Shown piece by piece: positions 1 through 8,182 of a DNA stretch of 22,524 nt. The translations under genes and the position numbers were made by a program. The notes under the pieces were generated by a model, which did no database searches, was not told where the DNA came from, and saw only the letters and a list, made by a program, of their open reading frames with translations. Source of the stretch: a bacterium (GTDB lineage: Bacteria > Hydrogenedentota > Hydrogenedentia > Hydrogenedentiales > SLHB01); NCBI GenBank assembly GCA_024231375.1, contig JAAEQP010001844.1, forward strand, positions 1-22,524. The letters are read 5' to 3'. Numbering within the stretch: position 1 is the stretch's first letter; each line of letters starts with the position of its first letter.

Positions 1-428
1 CTCTTTGTAAAGAATTCTCTGACGTAGTTGTTCAGACCATTAATACTTTTCTGAGTATTCGCATTCTCTTTGATCCGCCAGTCGCGATCTCCAAGATAAT
101 CGCCGAACATATCGATGGTCGCGCCGATCAACGCGTTCATGTTGCGCGCGCCGGCCCGCTTCTCACGGTACAGGATGTACGCCTTCGCCGTACGGGCGTG
201 GCCATTCTCGATCAGGACCTTCTCGACAAGGTCCTGCACCTCCTCCACCTCGGGCGCCCCATCGCCGAGCCGGGACACCGCCATGTCCACCACTTCCGCG
301 GAAAGCCGCTCCGCCAGGGCAAAATCATCGCCGCCGCATGCCTTCGCCGCCTTGAAGATCGCCCACGTGATCTTCTCCGGATAGAATCGTTCGACCTTTC
401 CGTCACGCTTCCGGATCCGCTCAAGCAT
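1..428 (-). CDS. nrdD: Anaerobic ribonucleoside-triphosphate reductase, N-terminal part (cut by window edge)
   Basis: Only the first 142 codons are in the window; the frame is open to base 3. The translation begins MLERIRKRDGKVERF and reads as an ATP-cone, the regulatory nucleotide-binding domain of ribonucleotide reductases, over about residues 1-90. It then runs into ENANTQKSINGLNNYVREFF, which resembles the start of the catalytic barrel of class III (oxygen-sensitive, glycyl-radical) reductases. These reduce ribonucleoside triphosphates to deoxy forms for DNA synthesis. The glycyl-radical site and zinc site lie outside the window, so a class II (B12-dependent) enzyme with an ATP-cone is the main alternative. 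The ATG at 428 is chosen because AGGAGGA (435-441) sits 6 bases upstream. Its own promoter lies far upstream at 800-828. Confidence 0.85.
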   Translation of the reverse strand, partial: MLERIRKRDGKVERFYPEKITWAIFKAAKACGGDDFALAERLSAEVVDMAVSRLGDGAPEVEEVQDLVEKVLIENGHARTAKAYILYREKRAGARNMNALIGATIDMFGDYLGDRDWRIKENANTQKSINGLNNYVREFFTK

Positions 429-793
429 GCACTATCCTCCTGCTCTACAATGTGTTATGAATGACATGCGCACCACCACCCACCGAAACCTTCCGAATCT
501 GGCCCACCCAGGCACTCAATTGTCGCGTATGCCGCCGCACGATGCCGGAGCATACCCCCGAGACGTCTTCGCAATGCAACGTGGTCACCCTATTGGCCCT
601 TCCGCGGATGCCCGAATCCCGACCGTCTGGCGGAACAAACCGAGGCGCCTTCGACTGTGCGCGCCACCCCGCGCGCCTTGGGGGCGTGTTAGATTGCGGT
701 TTGCCTCGTGTGAGCCTCCCGAAAGAGGCCGCGACCGCACGCTCCACTGCGTTTGCTTGCCTCACGGCTTCAAAGAAGACCGTTTCCGCCTGA
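429..793 (-). promoter_or_regulatory. Long structured 5' leader of nrdD (candidate regulatory RNA)
   Basis: About 365 bases separate the predicted start of transcription (near 793) from the nrdD ATG, and no convincing gene lies between them. On the minus strand the first ~30 bases can form ACGG-(T)-CTTC-TTT-GAAG-CCGT. Further on there are three copies of GAGGC (plus-strand 759-763, 714-718, 703-707) and two of GCCTC (725-729, 642-646), so mutually exclusive helices are possible. One of them, CGAGGC/GCCTCG (703-708 with 641-646), encloses a perfect GCGCGC hairpin (659-676). I do not recognise cobalamin-riboswitch, tmRNA, RNase P or SRP RNA cores. A small stand-alone RNA is the alternative. I saw no clear NrdR-box pair. 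Confidence 0.45.
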
Positions 794-799
794 CAACCC

Positions 800-828
800 A
801 TTATATAGGGGTGCCTTTGACCTGTCAA
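800..828 (-). promoter_or_regulatory. Perfect consensus sigma70 promoter upstream of nrdD leader
   Basis: Read on the minus strand, TTGACA (828-823) is followed by exactly 17 bases and then TATAAT (805-800). All 12 consensus bases match at the optimal spacing, so strong constitutive initiation near 793-794 is expected. It lies just past the icd terminator and faces nrdD. Confidence 0.85.
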
Positions 829-855
829 CACAAAATCTTGCGTAGGTGAGTATAG

Positions 856-890
856 AAAAAGCCCCCGATGTTCACCAAACACCAGGGGCT
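856..890 (-). terminator. Intrinsic terminator of the serA-icd unit
   Basis: On the minus strand AGCCCC (890-885) pairs with GGGGCT (865-860), with an inner TGTT/AACA helix, followed directly by a run of five T (860-856). It starts 13 bases after the icd stop and separates icd from the nrdD promoter. Confidence 0.85.
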
Positions 891-903
891 AATTATACGA
901 ATA

Positions 904-2139
<1,236 letters not shown>

Positions 2140-2173
2140 GGTTTGCTCTGCCACTCCCAATCTGAACAGTTGC

Positions 2174-2200
2174 GGGGGCCAACCCTAGTGGTTCGCCCCC
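2174..2200 (-). other. Hairpin between serA and icd
   Basis: GGGGGC (2174-2179) pairs with GCCCCC (2195-2200) and AACC (2181-2184) with GGTT (2190-2193), broken by one C/C mismatch and closed by a 5-base loop. No T run follows on the minus strand, so it is more likely an RNA-stability or processing element in a serA-icd message than a full terminator. Confidence 0.55.
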
Positions 2201-2207
2201 GGTCGCA

Positions 2208-3800
2208 TTACCCATTCTGCATAGCCACGACGCGGGCCTGGTTCACGTACGGCACTTGGCGCACCTTCTCAAGAGTTTCCTCATTCACGGACTGATCCAG
2301 GTTGAGTACCGTTGCCGCGCGTCCGCCCTTGGCATCGCGGCCGAGGGTCATGTCGGCGATGTTGATGCCGGCCTCGCCCATCAACGTGGCCACGCGCCCG
2401 ATGATAAGAGGCTTGTCGTCGTTCAGGCAGACAAGAATCCACCCTTCCGGACGCACGTCGACCCGGGTGTCGTCGATGATACAGATCCGCGGATCCTTAT
2501 TCGGGCCGAACAGCGTACCCGCAACCTGATGCTCTTCTTTGTCCGTCTTCACTTTCAGCGTGATGCTGAACGTGTAGTCCGTGGGTTTGGGGCTACGCGT
2601 TTCGCTGTACTGAATCCCGTGCTCTTCAAGCAGACTCGGCGCGCTCACGCAGTTCACCGTCTCAACCGACGGTTCCAGGAATCCCTGCAGCGCGGCTGCC
2701 GTGATTGGATAGGTGTCCGTGACGCCGATGTCGCCCGCGTACTCCACTTCGACGGACGACGGGCTCCCTTCGCAAAAGAGCCCCTGGAACCGGCCCAGGC
2801 GCTCCGCCAGGTAAAGCAGCGGCTGGAGTTTCTCGCGCGTCTCCGCGTCCAAGCTCGGCACGTTGACCGCGTTCACAATGGTGCCCGTATCCAGGTAGTC
2901 GACCATCTGTTTGGCGATGTCGATTGCCACCGAGAGCTGGGCCTCGTCCGTCGAGGCCGCCAGATGCGGCGTCATCACAACGTTGTCGAGTCCGACGAAG
3001 GGATTGTCCTCGAAGGGCTCGGACGTGTATACGTCGAGCGCCGCGCCCCCGATAGTGCCTTCTTTCAGGGCCTCGGCCAAGTCCTGCTCGTTGACGATGC
3101 CGCCGCGCGCCGCATTGATGATGCGTACGGTGGGCTTCATCTTCTTGAACGTCTCCGCGTTGATCATGTTCACCGTCTTGTCCGACTTGGGCGCATGAAC
3201 GCTGATGAAATCGGACCGCTCAAGAAGCTCATCCAGTTCCACCAGTTCCACGCCAAGGGCTTCGGCCTTCAGCTTGGTCAGAATGGGATCGTAGGCCAGC
3301 ACCTTCATTTCGAAGGCCTGGGCTCGCTTGGCCACTTCGCCGCCGATCCGGCCCACGCCGATGATGCCGAAGGTCTTGCCGCGCACCTCCGTGCCTTTGA
3401 ATTTCTTGCGGTCCCAGCGGCCGTCCATCATCGTCTGGTGGGCGGCCGGCACACGCCGTAGCAGCGCAAACAGGAGCGCGAAGGCATGCTCGCAGGTGGA
3501 CACGGTGTTGCCACCGGGGGTGTTCATCACGACGATGCCACGCTTGGTCGCGGCCGCCTTGTCGATGTTGTCCGTGCCGACGCCGGCGCGGCCAATCACC
3601 TTCAGGTTGGACGCCTTCTCGATGGCCTCGGCGGTAACGGTCGTCGCACTACGAATCACAACGCCGTCGTAGGCCGGCAACACCGCCATCAGTTCCTCGG
3701 GCTTCTGGGGCGGCATCACGTCCACCTCGAACCCCTCGGCTTCGCGGAAGACCTGAATCCCTTCTTCGCTGAGATTGTCAAGAACCAGAATCTTTGGCAT
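2208..3800 (-). CDS. serA: D-3-phosphoglycerate dehydrogenase (long form with ACT domain)
   Basis: Catalyses the first step of phosphorylated serine synthesis, oxidising 3-phosphoglycerate with NAD+. At 530 residues it is the long type: an outer substrate domain, a Rossmann domain with GVGRIG at 148-153, an intervening allosteric substrate-binding domain (about 320-450) and a C-terminal ACT domain (about 456-530) that usually binds serine for feedback inhibition. The catalytic set of the D-2-hydroxyacid dehydrogenases is present: Arg232 in NAARGG, Glu261 in TSEPF and His279 in TPHLA. The ATG at 3800 is preferred because GGAG (3810-3813) lies 9 bases upstream; a GTG at 3815 would overlap that site. 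It is the first gene before icd, whose product 2-oxoglutarate is also formed by SerC in the next step of serine synthesis. Confidence 0.96.
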   Translation of the reverse strand: MPKILVLDNLSEEGIQVFREAEGFEVDVMPPQKPEELMAVLPAYDGVVIRSATTVTAEAIEKASNLKVIGRAGVGTDNIDKAAATKRGIVVMNTPGGNTVSTCEHAFALLFALLRRVPAAHQTMMDGRWDRKKFKGTEVRGKTFGIIGVGRIGGEVAKRAQAFEMKVLAYDPILTKLKAEALGVELVELDELLERSDFISVHAPKSDKTVNMINAETFKKMKPTVRIINAARGGIVNEQDLAEALKEGTIGGAALDVYTSEPFEDNPFVGLDNVVMTPHLAASTDEAQLSVAIDIAKQMVDYLDTGTIVNAVNVPSLDAETREKLQPLLYLAERLGRFQGLFCEGSPSSVEVEYAGDIGVTDTYPITAAALQGFLEPSVETVNCVSAPSLLEEHGIQYSETRSPKPTDYTFSITLKVKTDKEEHQVAGTLFGPNKDPRICIIDDTRVDVRPEGWILVCLNDDKPLIIGRVATLMGEAGINIADMTLGRDAKGGRAATVLNLDQSVNEETLEKVRQVPYVNQARVVAMQNG

Positions 3801-3852
3801 GATCCCACACTCCACATAGCGCCGCAGCCGGCTGCAGACAGTTTATCCAACC

Positions 3853-3889
3853 ACCGCGAAGTCTCGCCTATCGGAAGACTTCTCAGCGG
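3853..3889 (-). other. Hairpin in the serA 5' leader
   Basis: GAAGTCT (3858-3864) and AGACTTC (3876-3882) form a perfect 7-bp stem around an 11-base loop, with an outer CCGC/GCGG pair (3853-3856 with 3886-3889) across a small internal loop. It lies about 50 bases before the serA start, inside the predicted ~200-base leader. No T run follows. Any regulatory role is inference. Confidence 0.4.
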
Positions 3890-4008
3890 ACCAAACACCT
3901 CGGGAAAGCCCCTGGCCGGATGCACCTCTTCTGCCTTTGCCAACGGTTGGAGTGCCGAACGATCTCACGCGCGTCGGCCGGATAGACCGGGGCCAGAGTG
4001 AAGGTGTA

Positions 4009-4038
4009 ACTTTAGCAGAGGCCGTTGAAGGAAGTCAA
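4009..4038 (-). promoter_or_regulatory. Predicted serA promoter
   Basis: On the minus strand TTGACT (4038-4033), an 18-base spacer and TAAAGT (4014-4009) preceded by an extended TGC. The expected start near 4002 gives serA a leader of about 200 bases. Confidence 0.55.
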
Positions 4039-4047
4039 TTCACCGCC

Positions 4048-4211
4048 GGTTTCCGCGCGGGGGAGGCGGCCTGGAGACTTGCCCGACACCCCCGCCAACA
4101 CGCCCCCACGGCGGGCCGCCCCAGGTCGGTCAGAGCGTGCCCCGCGCCACCTGGGCGTAAGTCGCACCCCAAGCGGGCCGCAGCGCTGGCGGCCTGGGGG
4201 TGCGGGTTTCC
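4048..4211. repeat. Block of three tandem GC-rich hairpins in the serA / 4360 divergent spacer
   Basis: This block lies between the two outward-facing promoters, so neither gene's transcript includes it. Three consecutive inverted repeats are visible. CCCGCC/GGCGGG is at 4091-4096 and 4110-4115. CCCAGGT/ACCTGGG is at 4120-4126 and 4149-4155. A compound stem has CGCACCCC (4163-4170) pairing with GGGGTGCG (4197-4204) and, inside it, GGCCGC (4176-4181) pairing with GCGGCC (4189-4194). Two short direct repeats recur across the block: GGCGGCCTGG at 4065 and 4188, and GGTTTCC at 4048 and 4205. It could be a dispersed extragenic palindromic element or a small RNA gene. A 198-codon open frame crosses it on the minus strand but has no family resemblance. 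The rest of the 3816-4359 gap holds only the promoters and the serA leader. Confidence 0.55.
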
Positions 4212-4250
4212 ACAGACAACACAAGGCGACTCCACGCCGGGCCGACCAAG

Positions 4251-4280
4251 TTGACAAGCGTCCGTCCCCGGACCTACGAT
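4251..4280 (+). promoter_or_regulatory. Predicted promoter of the 4360 gene
   Basis: TTGACA (4251-4256), an 18-base spacer and TACGAT (4275-4280). The expected start is near 4287, giving a leader of about 73 bases before the GTG start at 4360. Confidence 0.55.
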
Positions 4281-4359
4281 ATCCACTACGCGGACATGGA
4301 CTTGCTCGCGGCCTGCGTCTGTCACCAAGGAACTGGAACCGTTTGGGAGGCCTAACCTC

Positions 4360-5334
4360 GTGAAGAAACGCATCGCTCTGGGCGTGCTCGCGATACTCGT
4401 TCTCGTCGTTCTCATCGCCTTGATCGTCCTCGACGCCAAGTTCGATCTGGTCCGGAGCGCCCCGCGCGTGTCGCATGAGACAGTGGCCAGGCCGACCAGT
4501 TCGTCGCGCATCGTCTTGGACCCAGGGAAGGCGGCTGGCTACCTGGCCCGGCACGTGGTTGTCGATCCCAACCTCAGCGAAGGCACCCTCAGCTTCGCGT
4601 TGCCTCACGAAGCGGCTCTACTGATCGACCCGGACCTCGAGACATCACGCGCCAACGTGACCCTCTTCGTCAACGAGAAGCGGCTGGGACCCGTCATCGT
4701 GGACCAGGCCAACCGGGCAGGGATCGCGTCCATGGTTCCCTTCATGCGGTTCGCGAAGCCGGGGATGGAATACAAGAGCCGCGGCACCCTGACGCTCGAC
4801 GCACAGTTACCGCTCCACACGCATTACGTGACCATCGTGAAGGAGGAGTGGGGGCGGGTGGATCCGCTCACGCCACCGACGGTGGAGGGAGGCCACCTCC
4901 TGGAGGCCGTGTTCGATAACCGCGACGGATCGTTCTTTGCTCTGTTCACGTCGCTCTACTCGCGATTGGCTCCTGGCAGACTCGCGTACGATCCCAAAGC
5001 ACTGGCGAAGAACCTCTGGATCATCTCCCTTGTCCGCATCCAAGCGGACTTGGTGTCCGATGACGAACTCAAGCTCAGGGTCGTGTTGGAATGTGGCCCG
5101 CAGGCTGAGGAAGGGGACGTTGCAGGCCTCGCGTTCGTCTTGGGTACGCTCAAGGGCACCATACGCGATGGAATCAGGGATGCGATCAAGGGCTCGTCGG
5201 CGGAAGCCACCGTGGACCGGCCCAACAACGGTCCCGACATCGTGCTCGACCTCACCCTGACAAACTTCACGCCCTATGTGGAATCGTTGGTGAGCCCGAA
5301 AAAGGAGGCGGAGGTCCCGCCCGTAACCGACTAG
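4360..5334 (+). CDS. Unrecognised protein with one N-terminal membrane anchor
   Basis: I do not recognise a family. The 324-residue product starts with Lys-Lys-Arg and then a hydrophobic stretch (about residues 5-24, rich in Leu, Val and Ile), which should act as an uncleaved signal anchor placing the rest outside the cytoplasmic membrane. The remainder is a mixed soluble sequence with alternating hydrophobic strands (for example 234-245 and 293-303), without cysteine clusters or obvious catalytic motifs, ending in a charged, Pro-rich tail (about 313-324). The alternating pattern could suit a lipid- or polymer-binding beta fold, but that is a guess. GTG at 4360 is the start, with GGGAGG (4345-4350) 9 bases upstream. 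It is a single-gene unit with its own promoter, converging on recR with only 15 bases between stop codons. Confidence 0.75.
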   Translation: MKKRIALGVLAILVLVVLIALIVLDAKFDLVRSAPRVSHETVARPTSSSRIVLDPGKAAGYLARHVVVDPNLSEGTLSFALPHEAALLIDPDLETSRANVTLFVNEKRLGPVIVDQANRAGIASMVPFMRFAKPGMEYKSRGTLTLDAQLPLHTHYVTIVKEEWGRVDPLTPPTVEGGHLLEAVFDNRDGSFFALFTSLYSRLAPGRLAYDPKALAKNLWIISLVRIQADLVSDDELKLRVVLECGPQAEEGDVAGLAFVLGTLKGTIRDGIRDAIKGSSAEATVDRPNNGPDIVLDLTLTNFTPYVESLVSPKKEAEVPPVTD

Positions 5335-5349
5335 GCGGCCGCCCTTTCC

Positions 5350-5949
5350 CTACAGGCGCTTGCGGCCCTGCAAGGCGTGGCTGAGGGTGACGTCGTCGGC
5401 ATACTCCAGGCCGCTGCCCATGGGCACGCCGTGTGCAATCCGCGACACCTCTACGCCCATCGGCCCAATCCGTCGCGACAAGTACATGGCCGTGGCCTCG
5501 CCCTCGGCTGTGGCGTTGGTCGCGACGATCACTTCCTTCACGTCGCCCTCTTCCAAGCGCTTGACCAGCCGGTCGATGGTGAGTTCGTGGGGCCCTATGC
5601 CTTCGAGAGGATTCAGGGCGCCGTTGAGCACGTGGTACAGGCCTTTGTATCCGCCGCCTTTCTCGATGGCCATCACGGCGGACGGACGCTCGACCACGCA
5701 GATGATCGAGTGGTCACGACGTTCGTTCGTACATACGGCGCAGGGATCGGGCTCGGTCAAGTCGCAGCAGATGGAACATGTCACGATTCGCGCGCGGGCA
5801 TCCTGCACGGCTTCGCTCAGGAAAGCGGCGTCCTCTTCCGGCGCGCTCAGGAGATGGAGTGCATAGCGTTCCGCCGACCGTTTGCCCACACCGGGCAGTT
5901 GGCGGAAGGCTTCGATGAGACGTTCGACGGCAGGTGTATCCAGCAGCAT
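5350..5949 (-). CDS. recR: Recombination mediator protein RecR
   Basis: With RecO (and RecF) it loads RecA onto single-stranded DNA at gaps during recombinational repair. The 199-residue length is typical. A helix-hairpin-helix lies near the N-terminus (FRQLPGVGKRSAERYA, about 15-30). A four-cysteine zinc finger uses Cys58, Cys61, Cys70 and Cys73. A Toprim domain follows (about 81-175), beginning IICVVERPS, and the C-terminus has the usual GSGLEYADDVTLSHAL. It starts only 7 bases after the def stop codon, with a weak ribosome site, so it is probably translated by coupling from def. Many bacteria pair recR with dnaX or ybaB; neither is here. Confidence 0.96.
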   Translation of the reverse strand: MLLDTPAVERLIEAFRQLPGVGKRSAERYALHLLSAPEEDAAFLSEAVQDARARIVTCSICCDLTEPDPCAVCTNERRDHSIICVVERPSAVMAIEKGGGYKGLYHVLNGALNPLEGIGPHELTIDRLVKRLEEGDVKEVIVATNATAEGEATAMYLSRRIGPMGVEVSRIAHGVPMGSGLEYADDVTLSHALQGRKRL

Positions 5950-5956
5950 GGGTGGG

Positions 5957-6472
5957 TCACCGTCCCCGCACGGACGCCGTCAGCCGATCCCGGATCTCTT
6001 CCCAGTCCTGGAGAAGGGCCTGGCGCGTCAGAACGTCTACGCGGTCGATGAAACACACGCCCTTGAGATGGTCAGTTTCGTGCTGAATGATGCGTGCCAG
6101 GAAATCCTGCGCTTCGAAATCAAGATCCTTTCCGCTGGGGTCTTTGGCGCGCACACGAATGCGCGTGGCACGTGGGACGGGCCCGAAAATCTCGGGAAGG
6201 CTCAGACACCCCTCTTCGCCCGTCTCCTCGCCCTCGAGCTCCGAAAGTTCCGGGTTGATGAGGCACATGGGGTCCTCGTCGGGCTCCTGCAGCACGAAAA
6301 ATTGCTTCGATATGCCAACCTGCGGCCCTGCGAGACCAACGCCGTCGTAGGCATGCATCGTCTCGATCATATCCGCTGCCAGCTTCTCCGCGCGCGGCCC
6401 GAAATCCGTGAACGGTTTCGTCGCCGTCGTCAGCGGGTCGTCCGGATACAACACTAAATTCAGAATCGCCAT
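5957..6472 (-). CDS. def: Peptide deformylase
   Basis: Removes the formyl group from the N-terminal methionine of nascent proteins, before methionine aminopeptidase acts. All three family motifs are intact: GVGLAGPQVG (44-53), EEGCLSLPE with metal ligand Cys89, and QHETDHLKG with metal ligands His131 and His135 and catalytic Glu132. The length of 171 residues is normal. The ATG at 6472 has AAGGAG 8 bases upstream. It is the first gene of a def-recR pair. The usual neighbour fmt is not present in the window. The EEGCLSLPE motif is of the bacterial type 1 form. Confidence 0.97.
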   Translation of the reverse strand: MAILNLVLYPDDPLTTATKPFTDFGPRAEKLAADMIETMHAYDGVGLAGPQVGISKQFFVLQEPDEDPMCLINPELSELEGEETGEEGCLSLPEIFGPVPRATRIRVRAKDPSGKDLDFEAQDFLARIIQHETDHLKGVCFIDRVDVLTRQALLQDWEEIRDRLTASVRGR

Positions 6473-6494
6473 GAGTCCACTCCTTACCGGCGCA

Positions 6495-6524
6495 ATGGTA
6501 GCATAGGCTGACGAAACGCCTCAA
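6495..6524 (-). promoter_or_regulatory. Predicted def promoter
   Basis: On the minus strand TTGAGG (6524-6519), an 18-base spacer and TACCAT (6500-6495) with an extended TGC before it. The expected start near 6488 leaves room for the AAGGAG ribosome site. Its -35 element lies inside the terminator hairpin of the upstream operon. Confidence 0.4.
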
Positions 6525-6533
6525 AAGAGGCGT
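6516..6533 (-). terminator. Candidate terminator of the TIM-barrel/dehydrogenase operon
   Basis: A perfect 7-bp stem, ACGCCTC/GAGGCGT, with a four-base loop, followed on the minus strand by TTCGTC. The T run is short, so termination may be partial. It lies about 80 bases after the last gene of the operon. Confidence 0.5.
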
Positions 6534-6612
6534 GTCGCGCGCTATCTCTATGTGAACACGTGCGTGGACCGGAGAATTCTCGACCCGCCCGAGTCAACCC
6601 GGGTGATGGGCT

Positions 6613-7371
6613 CTAGATGCGCGGCATCACGTTCCCGCCGCACACGGGGATGTAGGCCCCCGAGATGAAGTTGGCGTAGTCACTGGCGACAAAGGCCACC
6701 ACGTTGGCGATGTCTTGGGCTTCGCCACGGCGGCGAAGCGGAACCTGCGCCACGTAGCCGGCATCCTCATCCGGGTTGGAGGGGTTCAGCGAGCTGACCA
6801 TGTAGCCGGGGGCCACCTGGTTCACCGTGATCTGGTGCGGCCCGATCTCCTCGGCCAGCACGCGCAGAAGGCCATCCATGCCGCGCTTTCCCGACACGTA
6901 CGCGGATTGGTTCGGGTGGCACTGCATGGCGCATTCCGTGTTGATGGCAATGACCCGGCCCGCGCCCTTCTCGATCATTCCCGGCACGAACGCCTTCGCC
7001 ATGTACAGGTTGTGCAGCGTACACGACCGGAACTGGCCCTCGTAGTCTTCCGCCGCCTGGTCCAGGACCGGCACCCACGTGTACTGAATGACCGCATTGT
7101 TCACGATGATGTCCGCCACGCCGAGAGACTTGGTCACTTGGTCGCGCATGGCGAGGACGGAATCGGCATCGGTCACATCGGCGCGAATGGCCTCGGCTCG
7201 GCCACCGGCCGCTTCTATGTCGCGGCACATGCCCCCGGCCTTGTCTTTCTGATTGAGATACGTGAGCGCAACCGCCGCCCCACATTTCGCCAGAGTCGGC
7301 GCGATGCATTCGCCGAGCCTCCCCGTTGCCCCAGTGACCACGGCAACCTTGTTCGCCAAATCAATCTTCAT
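6613..7371 (-). CDS. Short-chain dehydrogenase/reductase with altered active-site serine
   Basis: Cytoplasmic NAD(P)-dependent oxidoreductase of the SDR superfamily, 252 residues, similar in size to FabG-type enzymes. The cofactor loop is TGATGRLG (13-20), where the usual middle glycine is Arg18. NNAV at 91-94 is the structural NNAG equivalent. The catalytic Tyr158 and Lys162 are present in YVSGK. The residue 13 before the Tyr, normally the catalytic Ser, is Thr145. This may keep a hydroxyl for catalysis or indicate changed activity. The substrate is unknown; the neighbours suggest a sugar, polyol or sugar acid. It is the last gene of a three-gene operon, 28 bases after the preceding dehydrogenase, with GGAG 12 bases before its ATG. 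Confidence 0.88.
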   Translation of the reverse strand: MKIDLANKVAVVTGATGRLGECIAPTLAKCGAAVALTYLNQKDKAGGMCRDIEAAGGRAEAIRADVTDADSVLAMRDQVTKSLGVADIIVNNAVIQYTWVPVLDQAAEDYEGQFRSCTLHNLYMAKAFVPGMIEKGAGRVIAINTECAMQCHPNQSAYVSGKRGMDGLLRVLAEEIGPHQITVNQVAPGYMVSSLNPSNPDEDAGYVAQVPLRRRGEAQDIANVVAFVASDYANFISGAYIPVCGGNVMPRI

Positions 7372-7399
7372 CGGTCCAACTCACTCCGTTAAGGTCCGC

Positions 7400-8155
7400 C
7401 TATGCGCAGACCGCCTGGTGTCCACCATCCACGCGCAGGGTAACGCCGTTCACATACTCGGCTTCCGGTGACGCGAGAAACACCACTGCGTTGCCAATGT
7501 CCTCGGGTGTCCCGACGCGCCCACAGGGAATTCGCTCTTTGGCGAACGCTGCGTTCTCGGGCTTCGCCCAGTGATGCTCCACCAGTGGCGTCATGATCAT
7601 GCCAGGCGCCACGGCGTTGCACGTGATGCCGAACCGCGCCAGTTTGATGGACGCCCCCGCCATCAACATGCGCAAGCCCGCTTTGGAAGCCCCGTAGTCG
7701 ACCTGGGAATCGCTTGTGACGTTTTCGGCCAGCGACGTGATGAACACAATCCGGCCGCCGACGCCTTGCTCGATCATCTGTTGCCCCACGAGTTGGGTGC
7801 AATGGAACGGTCCCGTGAGATTCACGTCGATCGTGCGCTGCCACACCTCGGGGGTCATCTCCAAGAAATCTATGAAGGGGCAGATCCCGGCGTTGTTCAC
7901 GAGCACGTCAATCCGTCCGAAGGCTGCAACGGTCTCATCGACCATGCGGACCACGTCGGACCGTACCGCCACGTCGCAACGTACGGCGATAGAATTCACC
8001 GCGCCCGCGGCGTTCAGTTTCTCCACCGCCTCGGCAGCGCGCTCTTCGCACACGTCGGCAATGACGAGCGACGCGCCCTGTTTGGCGAAGCATGACGCGA
8101 TGCCGTATCCGATGCCCTGGCTGCCTCCGGTCACGATCACAACCCGATTACTCAT
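7400..8155 (-). CDS. Short-chain dehydrogenase, sugar-dehydrogenase-like
   Basis: Canonical SDR of 251 residues. The cofactor loop is TGGSQGIG (9-16) and Asp34 at the end of the second strand favours NAD+ over NADP+. NNAG lies at 87-90, and the tetrad is Asn112, Ser141, Tyr154 and Lys158. The segment around FIDFLEMTPEVW and the C-terminal RVDGG resemble glucose or L-rhamnose 1-dehydrogenases from memory, but SDR substrates cannot be called reliably from sequence alone. AGGAAGGGA lies just before the ATG at 8155. It sits 27 bases after the TIM-barrel gene and 28 bases before a second SDR, so the three are almost certainly co-transcribed and may act on successive products of one carbohydrate. 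Confidence 0.9.
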   Translation of the reverse strand: MSNRVVIVTGGSQGIGYGIASCFAKQGASLVIADVCEERAAEAVEKLNAAGAVNSIAVRCDVAVRSDVVRMVDETVAAFGRIDVLVNNAGICPFIDFLEMTPEVWQRTIDVNLTGPFHCTQLVGQQMIEQGVGGRIVFITSLAENVTSDSQVDYGASKAGLRMLMAGASIKLARFGITCNAVAPGMIMTPLVEHHWAKPENAAFAKERIPCGRVGTPEDIGNAVVFLASPEAEYVNGVTLRVDGGHQAVCA

Positions 8156-8182
8156 TGAACGTCCCTTCCTCGCGTCGCGGCG

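Noticed and set aside
445..882. 145-codon minus-strand open frame upstream of nrdD
   Set aside because: It begins inside the icd terminator and runs through the consensus promoter. It has no ribosome site and no family resemblance. The region is better explained as a leader.
2256..3461. 401-codon plus-strand open frame opposite serA
   Set aside because: It is antisense to serA and has no motifs; a shadow of GC-rich codon use.
4012..4608. 198-codon minus-strand open frame over the hairpin block
   Set aside because: It overlaps the start of the 4360 gene and both promoters. Its Arg/Gly/Pro-rich translation follows from the GC-rich repeats.
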